DNA of 64,000 bases from positions 905,875 to 969,874 of the forward strand of contig JAHBVB010000001.1 in NCBI GenBank assembly GCA_019637805.1, read 5' to 3'. Below are positions 56,327 through 64,000 of the stretch, in pieces (the first letter of the stretch is position 1; each line of letters opens with the position of its first letter). The notes under the pieces are model-generated. The model worked only from the letters and a program-made list of their open reading frames with translations. It ran no database searches and was not told the origin of the DNA. Source of the stretch: Anaerolineales bacterium. Lineage in GTDB: Bacteria; Chloroflexota; Anaerolineae; Anaerolineales; UBA11579. The position numbers and the translations under genes are program-made.

Positions 56327-57232
56327 TTACTTCTTGCTCTCGGCAAGCCGTTCAAACAGCTCACGCTGCTCGGCGCTGAGGTTCTTGGGCAGGTGCACTT
56401 TGAGCCGGGCGAACAAGTCGCCGCGCTCTTTGCCGCGCATCTGCGGCATGCCCTTGCCTTTGAGGCGAATGGCCTGCCCGGGCTGCGAACCGGCGGGCAC
56501 TTTGAGCAGTACTGCGCCGTCCAGGGTGGGCACCCGCACCTCACCGCCCAATACGGCAGTATACAGGTCGGTGTCCACATCTGTGTACAGGTGATTGCCC
56601 TGGCGCGTGAAGCGCGGGTCTGCCGCTACGTCCACCACCAGGTAAATATCGCTTTGGGCTGGGCCAACCCCGGCCATGCGCACTTTGGTGCCGGTCTTGG
56701 CGCCGGCCGGAATTTTCACTTCCAGGCGCTTGCCGTCCAGCTGCAGCAGGCGGCTGGCGCCGCGATAGGCCTCTTCCAAGCTGACGCTGACCGGCTGTTC
56801 ATAAGCGGCCGGCCGGCGGGCAGCGCCGCGGCGGGTACCGCCGCCCGCAAAGCCGCCCATGCCTCCGAAGATCTGCTGGAAAAAGTCGGAAAAGCCGCCG
56901 CCGAACAAGTCTTCGGCGTTGCCGTACTCTACATGCACGCCGCCCGGGCCGCCGCTGCGCCATTGGCTCCAGTCGAAGCCGCCAGCTGGCGCGCCCTGGC
57001 GCTGCCATTGGCTGTATTCGCTGCCCAGCCGGTCGTAATGGGCGCGTTTGTCTGCATCGCTGAGCACCTGATAGGCCTCATTGATGTCTTTGAACTTGTC
57101 CTCAGCGGTCTTGTCGTTGGGATTGTGGTCGGGATGATATTGCAAAGCCAGTTTGCGGTAGGCCTTCTTGATTTCATCCTGGTTGGCGCCCCGTTCCACT
57201 CCCAGAATTTGGTAATAGTCTTTATAGTCCAT
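56327..57232 (-). CDS. DnaJ/CbpA-type J-domain cochaperone
   Basis: A 301-aa protein with an N-terminal J domain ([20 protein letters not shown]; His33-Pro34-Asp35 motif in QYHPDHN), a Gly/Phe-rich linker (about 100-135) and two C-terminal substrate-binding beta domains ([40 protein letters not shown]). The DnaJ zinc-finger is absent, so it belongs to the CbpA/type II group that stimulates DnaK. Stop is 25 bp from the HtrA-like start. Confidence 0.92.
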   Translation of the reverse strand: MDYKDYYQILGVERGANQDEIKKAYRKLALQYHPDHNPNDKTAEDKFKDINEAYQVLSDADKRAHYDRLGSEYSQWQRQGAPAGGFDWSQWRSGGPGGVHVEYGNAEDLFGGGFSDFFQQIFGGMGGFAGGGTRRGAARRPAAYEQPVSVSLEEAYRGASRLLQLDGKRLEVKIPAGAKTGTKVRMAGVGPAQSDIYLVVDVAADPRFTRQGNHLYTDVDTDLYTAVLGGEVRVPTLDGAVLLKVPAGSQPGQAIRLKGKGMPQMRGKERGDLFARLKVHLPKNLSAEQRELFERLAESKK

Positions 57233-57323
57233 AGGAACGCAACAAAATTATTGTATGTCGCCTCAGGGGGGAGTCAATCGCCCGGGCGCAGGTTTAATAC
57301 AACTCTAACAGCCAAGCCATGCT

Positions 57324-58751
57324 ATGATTCGCGGGACTGTGGCTCAACGACTTCTCCTGGCAATCAAAGATATGGCGCTTGCCCAGCAAGCGGCCAGTGA
57401 GATTTTTGCGCCATTGGGGGTCTCGGTTGTTTTTCTGGGGGATGATGTTTCGATCTCTTCGGCATTTCAAGCCAATACGCGCCCAGATGTCCTGCTGATT
57501 GATGCCGGCCTGGCCGGCGACGGCCTCAGCGCGCTGGCGCACCTGCGCGCCGAACACCCCAACGTGCCGGTCTTGCTGGCTGCCGCCCACCCGACGCCGG
57601 AGCTGCTGCGCCGCGCCCTGCAAGCCGGGGTTAGCGATGTACTCAGCCTGCCTTTGCAGACGGCCCAGGTGCAGGCGGCCCTGCAGCAGGCCGAGCAGCA
57701 GCGCCAGCAGTGGAACCGCTGGCTGCGCCGAGAGACCGGCGCACTCAGCCGCCGCGCCTCGGAGATGGAAACCATCCTCAGCCAGGCCAACGACGGCCTG
57801 ATGCTGCTGGACCAGCAAGGCCGGATACTGATGGTCAACCAGGCCCTGCGCCACACCTTCGATCTGGGGGAGGGCGACCTGACCGGTCACCCGGTGGGCC
57901 AGGTGCTCAACCTGCCCGGCTTTGCCGAGGCGCTGGCCGCCGCTGAGCCGCTGGAACGCTACGAAGTGGAAAACTCCCAGGGGCGCGTCTTCCACCTGCG
58001 CCTGGCAGACCTGCCCGGCGTGGGCCGGGTGCTGAGCTTGCACGATGTCAGCCATTTCAAAGAGTTGGACAAGCTCAAAGGTGACTTCGTCAACACGGTG
58101 TCTCATGATCTGCGTTCCCCGCTGACCGCCATTTTGGGCTATGTCGAGCTGATCGAACGCTCGGGCGAGGTCAATCCCCAGCAGTCGGACTTCATCCAGC
58201 GCGTTAAAGCCAGTGTGCATGCCACCACGGGCCTGATCGATGATCTGCTCAAGCTCAGCCGTGTGGAAGTGGCCGACCTGGACGAGCACGCCGCGGTGGA
58301 CATGAACCAGGTGTTGGCCAACGTGGCGCGCGATACGCAATCCGCCGCCCAAGACAAAGGGATGACGATCGAAGTTCAAGCGGCGCCCGGCCTGCCCGCC
58401 GTAGTGGGCAGCCGCACCCAGCTGCACCAGCTGGCCGACAACCTACTGGGCAACGCCCTGAAGTACACGCCGGCCGGCGGCCGCGTGCGCGCCACCCTGC
58501 GCGAAAAGGACAATCAGGTGATCTTGCAGGTGGCCGACAACGGCCCTGGCATTCCACTGGAGGAGCAAGGCCGCATTTTCGACAAGTTCTACCGGGCCAG
58601 CAACATCCAGGCGGATTTGCCGGGTACCGGGCTGGGCCTGGCGATCGTCAAGACCGTGGTGGACAACCACGGAGGCCGGATTTGGGTGGATTCTCAGCCG
58701 GGCAAAGGCTCGGTGTTTACCGTAGTGCTGCCGGTAGCCAACCGCCAATAA
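57324..58751 (+). CDS. Sensor histidine kinase with receiver-like and PAS domains
   Basis: A 475-aa soluble kinase. Residues 10-130 have a receiver fold (VLLIDAGLAGDGLSALAHLR, GVSDVLSLPLQ). A PAS domain follows (about 148-245: ILSQANDGLMLLDQQGRILM). Kinase core: H box FVNTVSHDLRSPLTAILGY (phospho-His near 259), N box LLGNALKYTPAGG (about 376-388), G1 VADNGPGIP and G2 GTGLGLAIVKTVV. The usual phospho-acceptor Asp of the receiver appears to be in LLIDAGL. No response regulator is adjacent. Signal unknown. Confidence 0.9.
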   Translation: MIRGTVAQRLLLAIKDMALAQQAASEIFAPLGVSVVFLGDDVSISSAFQANTRPDVLLIDAGLAGDGLSALAHLRAEHPNVPVLLAAAHPTPELLRRALQAGVSDVLSLPLQTAQVQAALQQAEQQRQQWNRWLRRETGALSRRASEMETILSQANDGLMLLDQQGRILMVNQALRHTFDLGEGDLTGHPVGQVLNLPGFAEALAAAEPLERYEVENSQGRVFHLRLADLPGVGRVLSLHDVSHFKELDKLKGDFVNTVSHDLRSPLTAILGYVELIERSGEVNPQQSDFIQRVKASVHATTGLIDDLLKLSRVEVADLDEHAAVDMNQVLANVARDTQSAAQDKGMTIEVQAAPGLPAVVGSRTQLHQLADNLLGNALKYTPAGGRVRATLREKDNQVILQVADNGPGIPLEEQGRIFDKFYRASNIQADLPGTGLGLAIVKTVVDNHGGRIWVDSQPGKGSVFTVVLPVANRQ

Positions 58752-59168
58752 CTATTGGGCGGCCAGGAACTGGCGCATCAGCTCTATGGCTTCTTGCACA
58801 TCCCCATAAGCACGCACTTGAATGCCCGGCAGGGTGTTGCCGCTGAGCATTTTGGAGACCTTGCGCTCACGCTGGTAGAGGCACAGCACGGGCTTGCCGC
58901 GCTCGAGTGCATAGCTGATCTCATAGCCCACGCCGTGCGAGGGTGTGCTTACCTCGGCCACCATCACCTGGCTCTGGTCGATCCAGACGGTGTCACGGCG
59001 GTATACCTCCGTAGGGTCGGGCGAATTTTCCATGACCTGCCAACCCGGTCCGGCATTCATCGCCGTGGGCACCTCATGCCCGTCGGCCAGCAGGGCGTCC
59101 ACCAGCTGCTGGTAGGCGGCTTCGTCGCCGCGCCCGCCCATGATGGCGCAGGCGAAGTAGATCTTCAT
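58752..59168 (-). CDS. DNPH1/RCL-like 2'-deoxynucleoside 5'-phosphate N-hydrolase
   Basis: A 138-aa protein of the nucleoside 2-deoxyribosyltransferase superfamily. It opens MKIYFACAIMGGRGDEAAYQ, and the conserved motif AEVSTPSHGVGYEISYALER contains the likely catalytic Glu83. Start ATG 59168 overlaps the galE end by 4 bp. DNPH1-type enzymes split the N-glycosidic bond of dNMPs to clean up modified nucleotides. Substrate cannot be read from sequence; a deoxyribosyltransferase role is the alternative. Confidence 0.8.
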   Translation of the reverse strand: MKIYFACAIMGGRGDEAAYQQLVDALLADGHEVPTAMNAGPGWQVMENSPDPTEVYRRDTVWIDQSQVMVAEVSTPSHGVGYEISYALERGKPVLCLYQRERKVSKMLSGNTLPGIQVRAYGDVQEAIELMRQFLAAQ

Positions 59169-60142
59169 GCGGCGCCCGGATAGCCCGGCTCCTGCTGCCA
59201 TTCCCAGGCGCTGGCGATGATCTCGTCCAGGTTGGAGTGCTCGGGCTGCCAGCCCAGTTCGCGCTGAATTTTGGCCGGCGAGGCCACCAGCCGCGCCGGA
59301 TCGCCGGGCCGGCGCGGCGCATCCAGCGCTGGGATGGGGTGGCCTGTAATGCGCCGGGCACTTTCCAGCACCTGCAGGATCGAATACCCTTGCCCGCTGC
59401 CCAGGTTGTAGACCAGCTGGCCCTGGGTTTCCAGAGCGCCCAGGGCCAGCACATGGGCCGACACCAGGTCGCTGAGATGAATGTAATCGCGGATGCAGGT
59501 GCCGTCCGGCGTGGGGTAGTCGTTGCCATAGATGGCGATGTGCTCACGCCGGCCCTGGGCCACCTGCAGCATCAGTGGGATCAGGTGGCTTTCGGGCTGG
59601 TGCGCTTCGCCGCGACCGGGCAGCGCGCCGCAGGCGTTGAAGTAGCGCAAGGCCGCGTAGCGCAGCCCGTGGATCTGATGGTAGCGCTGTAGCACTTCTT
59701 CGCTCATCAGCTTGGTTTGTCCGTAGGTGTTCTCCGGCCCCAGAGGGGCGTCCTCACTCAGTGGCGCATCACTGGTGCGGTACACCGCCGCGCTGGAAGA
59801 GAAGACCAAGCGCGGAATGCCTGCCTGCTGAGCCGCCTCGACCAGCTCCAGCGTGCCTTGCAGATTGTTGCGGAAATATTTGCCGGGGTTTTGCATGCTT
59901 TCGCCGGCTTCAATAAATGCGGCGAAATGCAAAATGCCGTCATAACCGGCGCTGTGCAGAGCAGCCTTCAGCGCGGGGGCATCCAGCAGGTCGCCTTGGA
60001 TAAAGCTGGCCCCAGCTGGCACTGCGGCGCGGTGGCCAGTAGCCAGCGAGTCGAACACGGTCACCTGATGGCCCTGCGCCAGCAGCTCGGCGGCGACGGC
60101 TGAGCCAATATAGCCCGCTCCCCCAGTGACGAACATTTTCAT
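59165..60142 (-). CDS. galE: UDP-glucose 4-epimerase
   Basis: A 325-aa extended SDR. NAD-binding glycine motif FVTGGAGYIGS (4-14), then the catalytic residues Ser116/117 (FSSSAAVY), Tyr140 and Lys144 (ENTYGQTKLMSE), and substrate region YFNACGALPG. C-terminal NLGSGQGYSILQVLE and RRPGDPARLVASPAKIQREL are typical of GalE. It interconverts UDP-glucose and UDP-galactose for glycan synthesis. It is cotranscribed with the DNPH1-like gene. Epimerisation of related UDP-sugars is possible. Confidence 0.92.
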   Translation of the reverse strand: MKMFVTGGAGYIGSAVAAELLAQGHQVTVFDSLATGHRAAVPAGASFIQGDLLDAPALKAALHSAGYDGILHFAAFIEAGESMQNPGKYFRNNLQGTLELVEAAQQAGIPRLVFSSSAAVYRTSDAPLSEDAPLGPENTYGQTKLMSEEVLQRYHQIHGLRYAALRYFNACGALPGRGEAHQPESHLIPLMLQVAQGRREHIAIYGNDYPTPDGTCIRDYIHLSDLVSAHVLALGALETQGQLVYNLGSGQGYSILQVLESARRITGHPIPALDAPRRPGDPARLVASPAKIQRELGWQPEHSNLDEIIASAWEWQQEPGYPGAA

Positions 60143-60145
60143 GTG

Positions 60146-62323
60146 CTAGTCCTCGGTCTTTTCGACAGTTTCCAGGTTGGCGAAGGCCGCCAGGACTTTT
60201 TTGAGGCCCACGCCTTCGAAAAAGATATCCACGACTTCATCATCGTCCTGGATGCGGCTGTTGAGCACCAGGCCGTCGCCCCAGGTGGCGTGGCGCACGT
60301 TCATGCCCGGGCGGTACTGCGGCTGCAGGATATTGGCCTTGGGGCTGCTGGGTCGTTCCCAGCGGTCTGGCCGGAAGGCATGCTCCAGGCGGGCGCGGTT
60401 GCCGCCTTCCACCAGTTCGGCGGGCAGGTCATCCAAAAAGCGGGACGGCTCCACGGCCTCGGAGTAGCCAAAGCTGTTGCGGTAGGCGTTGTGCATCAAG
60501 ATCAGGTGGTCTTCGGCGCGGGTGATGCCTACATAGAATAGCCGGCGCTCCTCGGCCATCTCTTCGGGGTCATCAAAGGAACGCGAGTGCGGCAGCATGC
60601 CGTCATCCAGCCCGGCGATGAAGACTACCGGGAATTCCAGCCCCTTGGCTGCGTGCAAAGTCAGTAGGGTCGGCACTTCGGCGTTTTCGTCAATGGTGTC
60701 CTGGTCCGAGACCAGGGCGATATTCTCGAGGAAATCCGAAATGGTGCGCCCGCTGTACTCGGCCGCCAGGCGGCGCATTTCCTGGACGTTGTCCCAGCGG
60801 TCCTGGCCTTCCTCTTCGCCTGCGTCAGCCAGCAGGTAACCGTGATAGTCAATATCGGCCAGGATGCGGTCCATAAGCTTCATCGGCTCGGCCTCGCCCG
60901 CCATGGCGTGCCAGGCCGCCAGGCGGCGCCCCAGCGGGGCCATGGCCTGGCGCGCCAGGTTGGGGATGACGCCGAAGAGCGGGTCGTCTGACGTTTCGCC
61001 CAGGCGCATGAGCATGCGGCCGGGGGTGGTCTTTTCCTGAATGGCCAGGTTGCGCAAAGCCGCCTGAGACTTGAGGCCAATCCGCCGGGCGGGCACATTG
61101 ATCACGCGGTTGAGGCTGGCCTCATCGTCTGGATTGATCGCCAGGCGCAGATAACACAGCACGTCTTTGACCTCACGACGGCCGTAAAAGCGCTGGGCGC
61201 CGACCAGCTTGTAGGGCAGGTTGGCATGCAGGAAAGCTTCTTCGATCAGGCGCGACTGAGCATTGACCCGGTACATCACGGCGAAGTCGCCCAAGCTGGC
61301 GCCTGCGCGCACGGCCATGGCGATCTGTTCGACAATGTAGCGGCCGCTTTCCTGTTCGTTGAGCGTCATGTGAATGCGGATCTTTTCGCCAGCCCCGCGG
61401 TCGCTGAACAGCTGTTTGCGCGTGCGGTGCGGATTGCGGTCGATCACTGCCATGGCGGCGTCTAGAATGCGCTGGGTGGAGCGGTAGTTCTGTTCCAGCA
61501 GGATCACTTGCGCGTCCGGGTAGTCTTTTTCGAAGCGCAGCACATTGCGGTAATCGGCGCCGCGCCAGCGATAAATTGACTGGTCGGTGTCGCCTACCAC
61601 GTAGATGTTATTGTGAAATGAAGCCAGGTGTTTGAGCAGCGAATACTGGGCCTGGTTGGTGTCCTGGAATTCGTCCACCAGCACATGTTGGAAACGCTGG
61701 GCGTATTTGTTGCGCACCTCAAGATTGTCTTGCAATAGGCGCGCCGTCCACAGCAGCAGGTCGTCAAAGTCCAACGCGTTGCTGGCCAGCAGCATTTGCT
61801 GGTAGCGCTGGTAGACCCGCACCACGACCTCGTCGCGGTAATTGTTAACCGGCATGTCCTCAGGCAGCTGCAGTTCATTCTTGGCCTGCGAAATGCGGTT
61901 GTGCACACTGTGGGGCGTGTGCATCTTGGGGTCGATGTTCAATTCTTTCAGGGCGTTTCGCACCAGGCCTTGTTGGTCGTCGCTGTCGTAGATCACAAAG
62001 TTTTGGTTAAAAGGCAGCGCCTCCGCTTCGGTGCGCAGCAGCCGGGCGCAGATGGAGTGGAAGGTTCCCAGGCTCAGGCCGCGCGGCCGCTCCCCCAGCA
62101 CACGTTCCACGCGCTCGGCCATTTCGCGGGCGGCTTTGTTGGTGAAGGTCACCGCCAGAATATGGTGCGGCGGCACGCGCAGCTCACGGATCAGGTAGGC
62201 GATGCGGTGGGTCAGCACGCGCGTCTTGCCGGAGCCGGGGCCGGCCAGCACCAAAACCGGCCCCAGACCGGCGGTGAGCGCTTGCTGTTGCTGGGCGTTC
62301 AGCCCGGCAGAAAGTTCGAACAT
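60146..62323 (-). CDS. pcrA: ATP-dependent DNA helicase PcrA/UvrD
   Basis: A 725-aa superfamily 1A helicase. Motif Q/I: LNAQQQQALTAG and LAGPGSGKTRVLTHRIAYL (Walker A). Later motifs are LAVTFTNKAAREMAERV, the DEFQDTNQAQYSLLKHLA Walker B region, VVGDTDQSIYRWRGAD (III), LEQNYRSTQRIL (IV), VPTLLTLHAAKGLEFPVVF (V) and EERRLFYVGITRAEDHL (VI). The C-terminus ends in a Tudor-like stretch (GMNVRHATWGDGLVLNSRIQ). It acts in nucleotide excision and replication repair. ATG 62323 gives the normal N-terminus. Confidence 0.95.
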   Translation of the reverse strand: MFELSAGLNAQQQQALTAGLGPVLVLAGPGSGKTRVLTHRIAYLIRELRVPPHHILAVTFTNKAAREMAERVERVLGERPRGLSLGTFHSICARLLRTEAEALPFNQNFVIYDSDDQQGLVRNALKELNIDPKMHTPHSVHNRISQAKNELQLPEDMPVNNYRDEVVVRVYQRYQQMLLASNALDFDDLLLWTARLLQDNLEVRNKYAQRFQHVLVDEFQDTNQAQYSLLKHLASFHNNIYVVGDTDQSIYRWRGADYRNVLRFEKDYPDAQVILLEQNYRSTQRILDAAMAVIDRNPHRTRKQLFSDRGAGEKIRIHMTLNEQESGRYIVEQIAMAVRAGASLGDFAVMYRVNAQSRLIEEAFLHANLPYKLVGAQRFYGRREVKDVLCYLRLAINPDDEASLNRVINVPARRIGLKSQAALRNLAIQEKTTPGRMLMRLGETSDDPLFGVIPNLARQAMAPLGRRLAAWHAMAGEAEPMKLMDRILADIDYHGYLLADAGEEEGQDRWDNVQEMRRLAAEYSGRTISDFLENIALVSDQDTIDENAEVPTLLTLHAAKGLEFPVVFIAGLDDGMLPHSRSFDDPEEMAEERRLFYVGITRAEDHLILMHNAYRNSFGYSEAVEPSRFLDDLPAELVEGGNRARLEHAFRPDRWERPSSPKANILQPQYRPGMNVRHATWGDGLVLNSRIQDDDEVVDIFFEGVGLKKVLAAFANLETVEKTED

Positions 62324-62421
62324 ACGGGCGATTTTACTGTATCGCAACGCGGGCCGGCGAGCGCACAGCCAGAACAGGTAAAATCGCTTTGCGTTTGTAC
62401 CTTGAAAGGTCTTTCTTCTAC

Positions 62422-62979
62422 ATGAAATTGCCAGCCATTGTTCTTTGTGCCTTGTTACTCAGCGCTTGTGCCCCCTCGGGGCCGAGCGAAGCGGAACTGC
62501 ACGCCAGCGCCCAGGCCCTGGCGGCCAGCTGGCTGGAGACGGAAGCCGCCATCCCCACCGCGACCACGGCCCCCAGTAACACACCGGAGCCTTCCCCCAC
62601 CAGCGCTCCCAGCGAAACGGCCGAGCCGACACTGACCGAAAGCGCCACCGTGCCCCCGGTGGCCTTTAATACCGTGACGCCCTTCGGCTTTATGGAGCCA
62701 TCTCAGCTGGCCTCCGCCCAGGCGAACAAGGATGACCAAAATGCGCCGTTGGTGCTGGTCAATCACACCGATGACGAAATTCGACTGCAATTGCTTACAC
62801 CGGTGTACCAGGAGTACACTTTCACCCGCACGATGACCATTATTGTCCCGGAAGGGACCTACACTTACCGCGCTTGGATTGGCGGCAAAGGTCCGCGCAA
62901 CGGCAGCTTTAGCATCACCAACGGGGATAAACACGAATTGATCTTCCGCGAGAACCAGATCAATTTTGCGGTTCCTTAA
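62422..62979 (+). CDS. Lipoprotein with Pro/Thr-rich linker, unknown
   Basis: A 185-aa protein with a signal peptide ending in lipobox LLLSAC, a Thr/Pro/Glu-rich spacer (about 50-85) and a C-terminal beta-rich domain (APLVLVNHTDDEIRLQLLTP, TIIVPEGTYTYRAWIGGKGP). The fold could be a small beta-sandwich. ATG 62422 is chosen for the signal peptide. Function unknown. Confidence 0.7.
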   Translation: MKLPAIVLCALLLSACAPSGPSEAELHASAQALAASWLETEAAIPTATTAPSNTPEPSPTSAPSETAEPTLTESATVPPVAFNTVTPFGFMEPSQLASAQANKDDQNAPLVLVNHTDDEIRLQLLTPVYQEYTFTRTMTIIVPEGTYTYRAWIGGKGPRNGSFSITNGDKHELIFRENQINFAVP

Positions 62980-62982
62980 ACT

Positions 62983-63969
62983 ATGGACGCCAACTGGAAC
63001 CTGATTGGCCACGAATGGGCGGTTCGCCTGCTGAAGACCCAGATCGGGTCCGGGCAGCTGCGCCAGGCCTATCTGCTGACCGGCCCGCCGGGGATTGGCC
63101 GGCGCACGCTAGCCCTGCGCGCCGCTCAGGCGCTGAACTGCCAGGCGCCCCCGGCGCCGGGCGAGTTCTGCGGTGAATGCCGCGCCTGCCGCGGTTTTGC
63201 CCGCAGCCAGCACCCCGACCTGCTGCTGGTCTCGCGCAATGAAGGCGACCGTGACCTGCGCATCGAAGCCATCCGCGAACTGCGCCGCGAACTGTCCCGG
63301 ACTCCGTTGGAAGCCAACAGCCAGGTGGCGATCCTGATCAACTTTGAAGACGCCAGCGTACAGGCGGCCAACGCGCTGCTCAAGACGTTGGAGGAACCCA
63401 ACCCGCGCACGCTGATCTGCCTGACGGCGACGGATGAAGACCGCCTGCCGCCCACCATCGTTTCGCGCTGCGAACTGCTGCGCCTGCGCCCTGTGCCGGC
63501 CGAGATGCTCTCCGCCAGCTTGGTCGCCCGCGGCCTGGACGCCGAGCAAGCCCAACTGCTGGCCCGGCTGAGCGCCGGCCGCCCCGGCCTGGCGCTGCGC
63601 TGGCAGGCCCAGCCAGAACTTTTGCAGCGCCGGGCCGATTGGTTGGACGCCTGTGACAGCCTGCTGACTGCCAACCCGGTGCAGCGCTTTGCCTTTGCTG
63701 AAAAAGCCAGCAAAGACCGCCACAACCTGCGTGAGCTGCTGCTGGTCTGGCTGTCTTTTTGGCGGGATGCGCTTTTGCGGGCCGGCGGCTCTTCTGCCGC
63801 AGTGGCCAACCCGGACCGTGAAGCTCAGCTGGAGCAGGTGGCGCAGACCCTGAACCTGGACAGCATTCATGTCTGGGTGGAAAAGCTGCAGGAAACGCTG
63901 GACCAACTGGAAACTAACGTTAACGCTCGTTTGGCTCTGGAGGCTTTGCTGCTGCACCTGCCTGGGTGA
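62983..63969 (+). CDS. holB: DNA polymerase III subunit delta-prime
   Basis: A 328-aa clamp-loader subunit. The P-loop region is GPPGIGRRTLA, with Arg replacing the usual Lys, as expected for the ATPase-inactive delta-prime subunit. A zinc module follows (CGECRACRGFARSQHPD). The conserved QAANALLKTLEEPNPRTLIC and SRCELLRLRPVP are classic delta-prime motifs. It opens the sliding clamp with gamma and delta. The gene starts 3 bp after the lipoprotein stop. Confidence 0.93.
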   Translation: MDANWNLIGHEWAVRLLKTQIGSGQLRQAYLLTGPPGIGRRTLALRAAQALNCQAPPAPGEFCGECRACRGFARSQHPDLLLVSRNEGDRDLRIEAIRELRRELSRTPLEANSQVAILINFEDASVQAANALLKTLEEPNPRTLICLTATDEDRLPPTIVSRCELLRLRPVPAEMLSASLVARGLDAEQAQLLARLSAGRPGLALRWQAQPELLQRRADWLDACDSLLTANPVQRFAFAEKASKDRHNLRELLLVWLSFWRDALLRAGGSSAAVANPDREAQLEQVAQTLNLDSIHVWVEKLQETLDQLETNVNARLALEALLLHLPG

Positions 63970-64000
63970 TTGTCAAGCCGTCCGACAAGCTGCGAAAAAG

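Overview
The window is chromosomal DNA from a high-GC bacterium, most likely Chloroflexota of the Anaerolineae type. That assignment is inferred from the protein style (lipoproteins and single-pass proteins with Pro/Thr/Glu linkers, a family B phage polymerase, Gram-positive-like T-box and SAM-I leaders); no rRNA marker is present. A complete 38.7 kb siphovirus-type prophage interrupts the host DNA.

Left host segment (1-12358): the tail of a DegT-type aminotransferase; a single-pass surface protein; a SurA/PrsA-like lipoprotein; a Phe-specific T-box leader with pheS-pheT; then a leftward operon of metH, a homocysteine methyltransferase/MTHFR fusion and an aldo-keto reductase. That operon sits behind a SAM-I riboswitch.

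Prophage (12359-51090): a 21-bp direct repeat (12359-12379 and 51070-51090) marks attL and attR. The repeat is the 5' strand of the SAM-I aptamer of the metH operon, so the phage has integrated inside a riboswitch. Order from left: large serine integrase, SOS-box-controlled membrane protein and repressor (all leftward); an operator/promoter switch; an early rightward operon (Cro-like protein, tyrosine recombinase, many small zinc-ribbon proteins, TOPRIM primase-helicase); a non-coding iteron/palindrome region; ParB-like protein, an AT-richer pair, a RecA-like protein flanked by two small paralogues, and family B polymerase; then two late blocks. Each late block starts with a TTGACA-like box and a 105-nt RNA element, identical at 102 of 105 positions, that ends in a strong terminator. 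Block 1 carries terminase, portal and MuF-type head protein. Block 2 carries a protease-capsid fusion, connectors, tail tube, frameshifted tail chaperone, tape measure, tail tip, fibres, GH25 endolysin and holins.

Right host segment (51091-64000): the stranded original metH promoter, a DUF1761 membrane protein, RNase Z, FtsK, an HtrA-like lipoprotein protease, a DnaJ-type cochaperone, a PAS histidine kinase, a DNPH1-like nucleotide hydrolase, GalE, a PcrA/UvrD helicase, a lipoprotein and DNA polymerase III delta-prime.

Main result: the att core restores the aptamer on the metH side, so SAM sensing should survive in the lysogen. The operon is, however, cut from its own promoter (left at 51127-51155) and placed directly behind the integrase gene. 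Integration also replaces the last ten integrase residues with four encoded by the riboswitch, and removes the terminator that follows int in the circular phage. The functional consequences are inference; the junctions and reading frames can be read directly.
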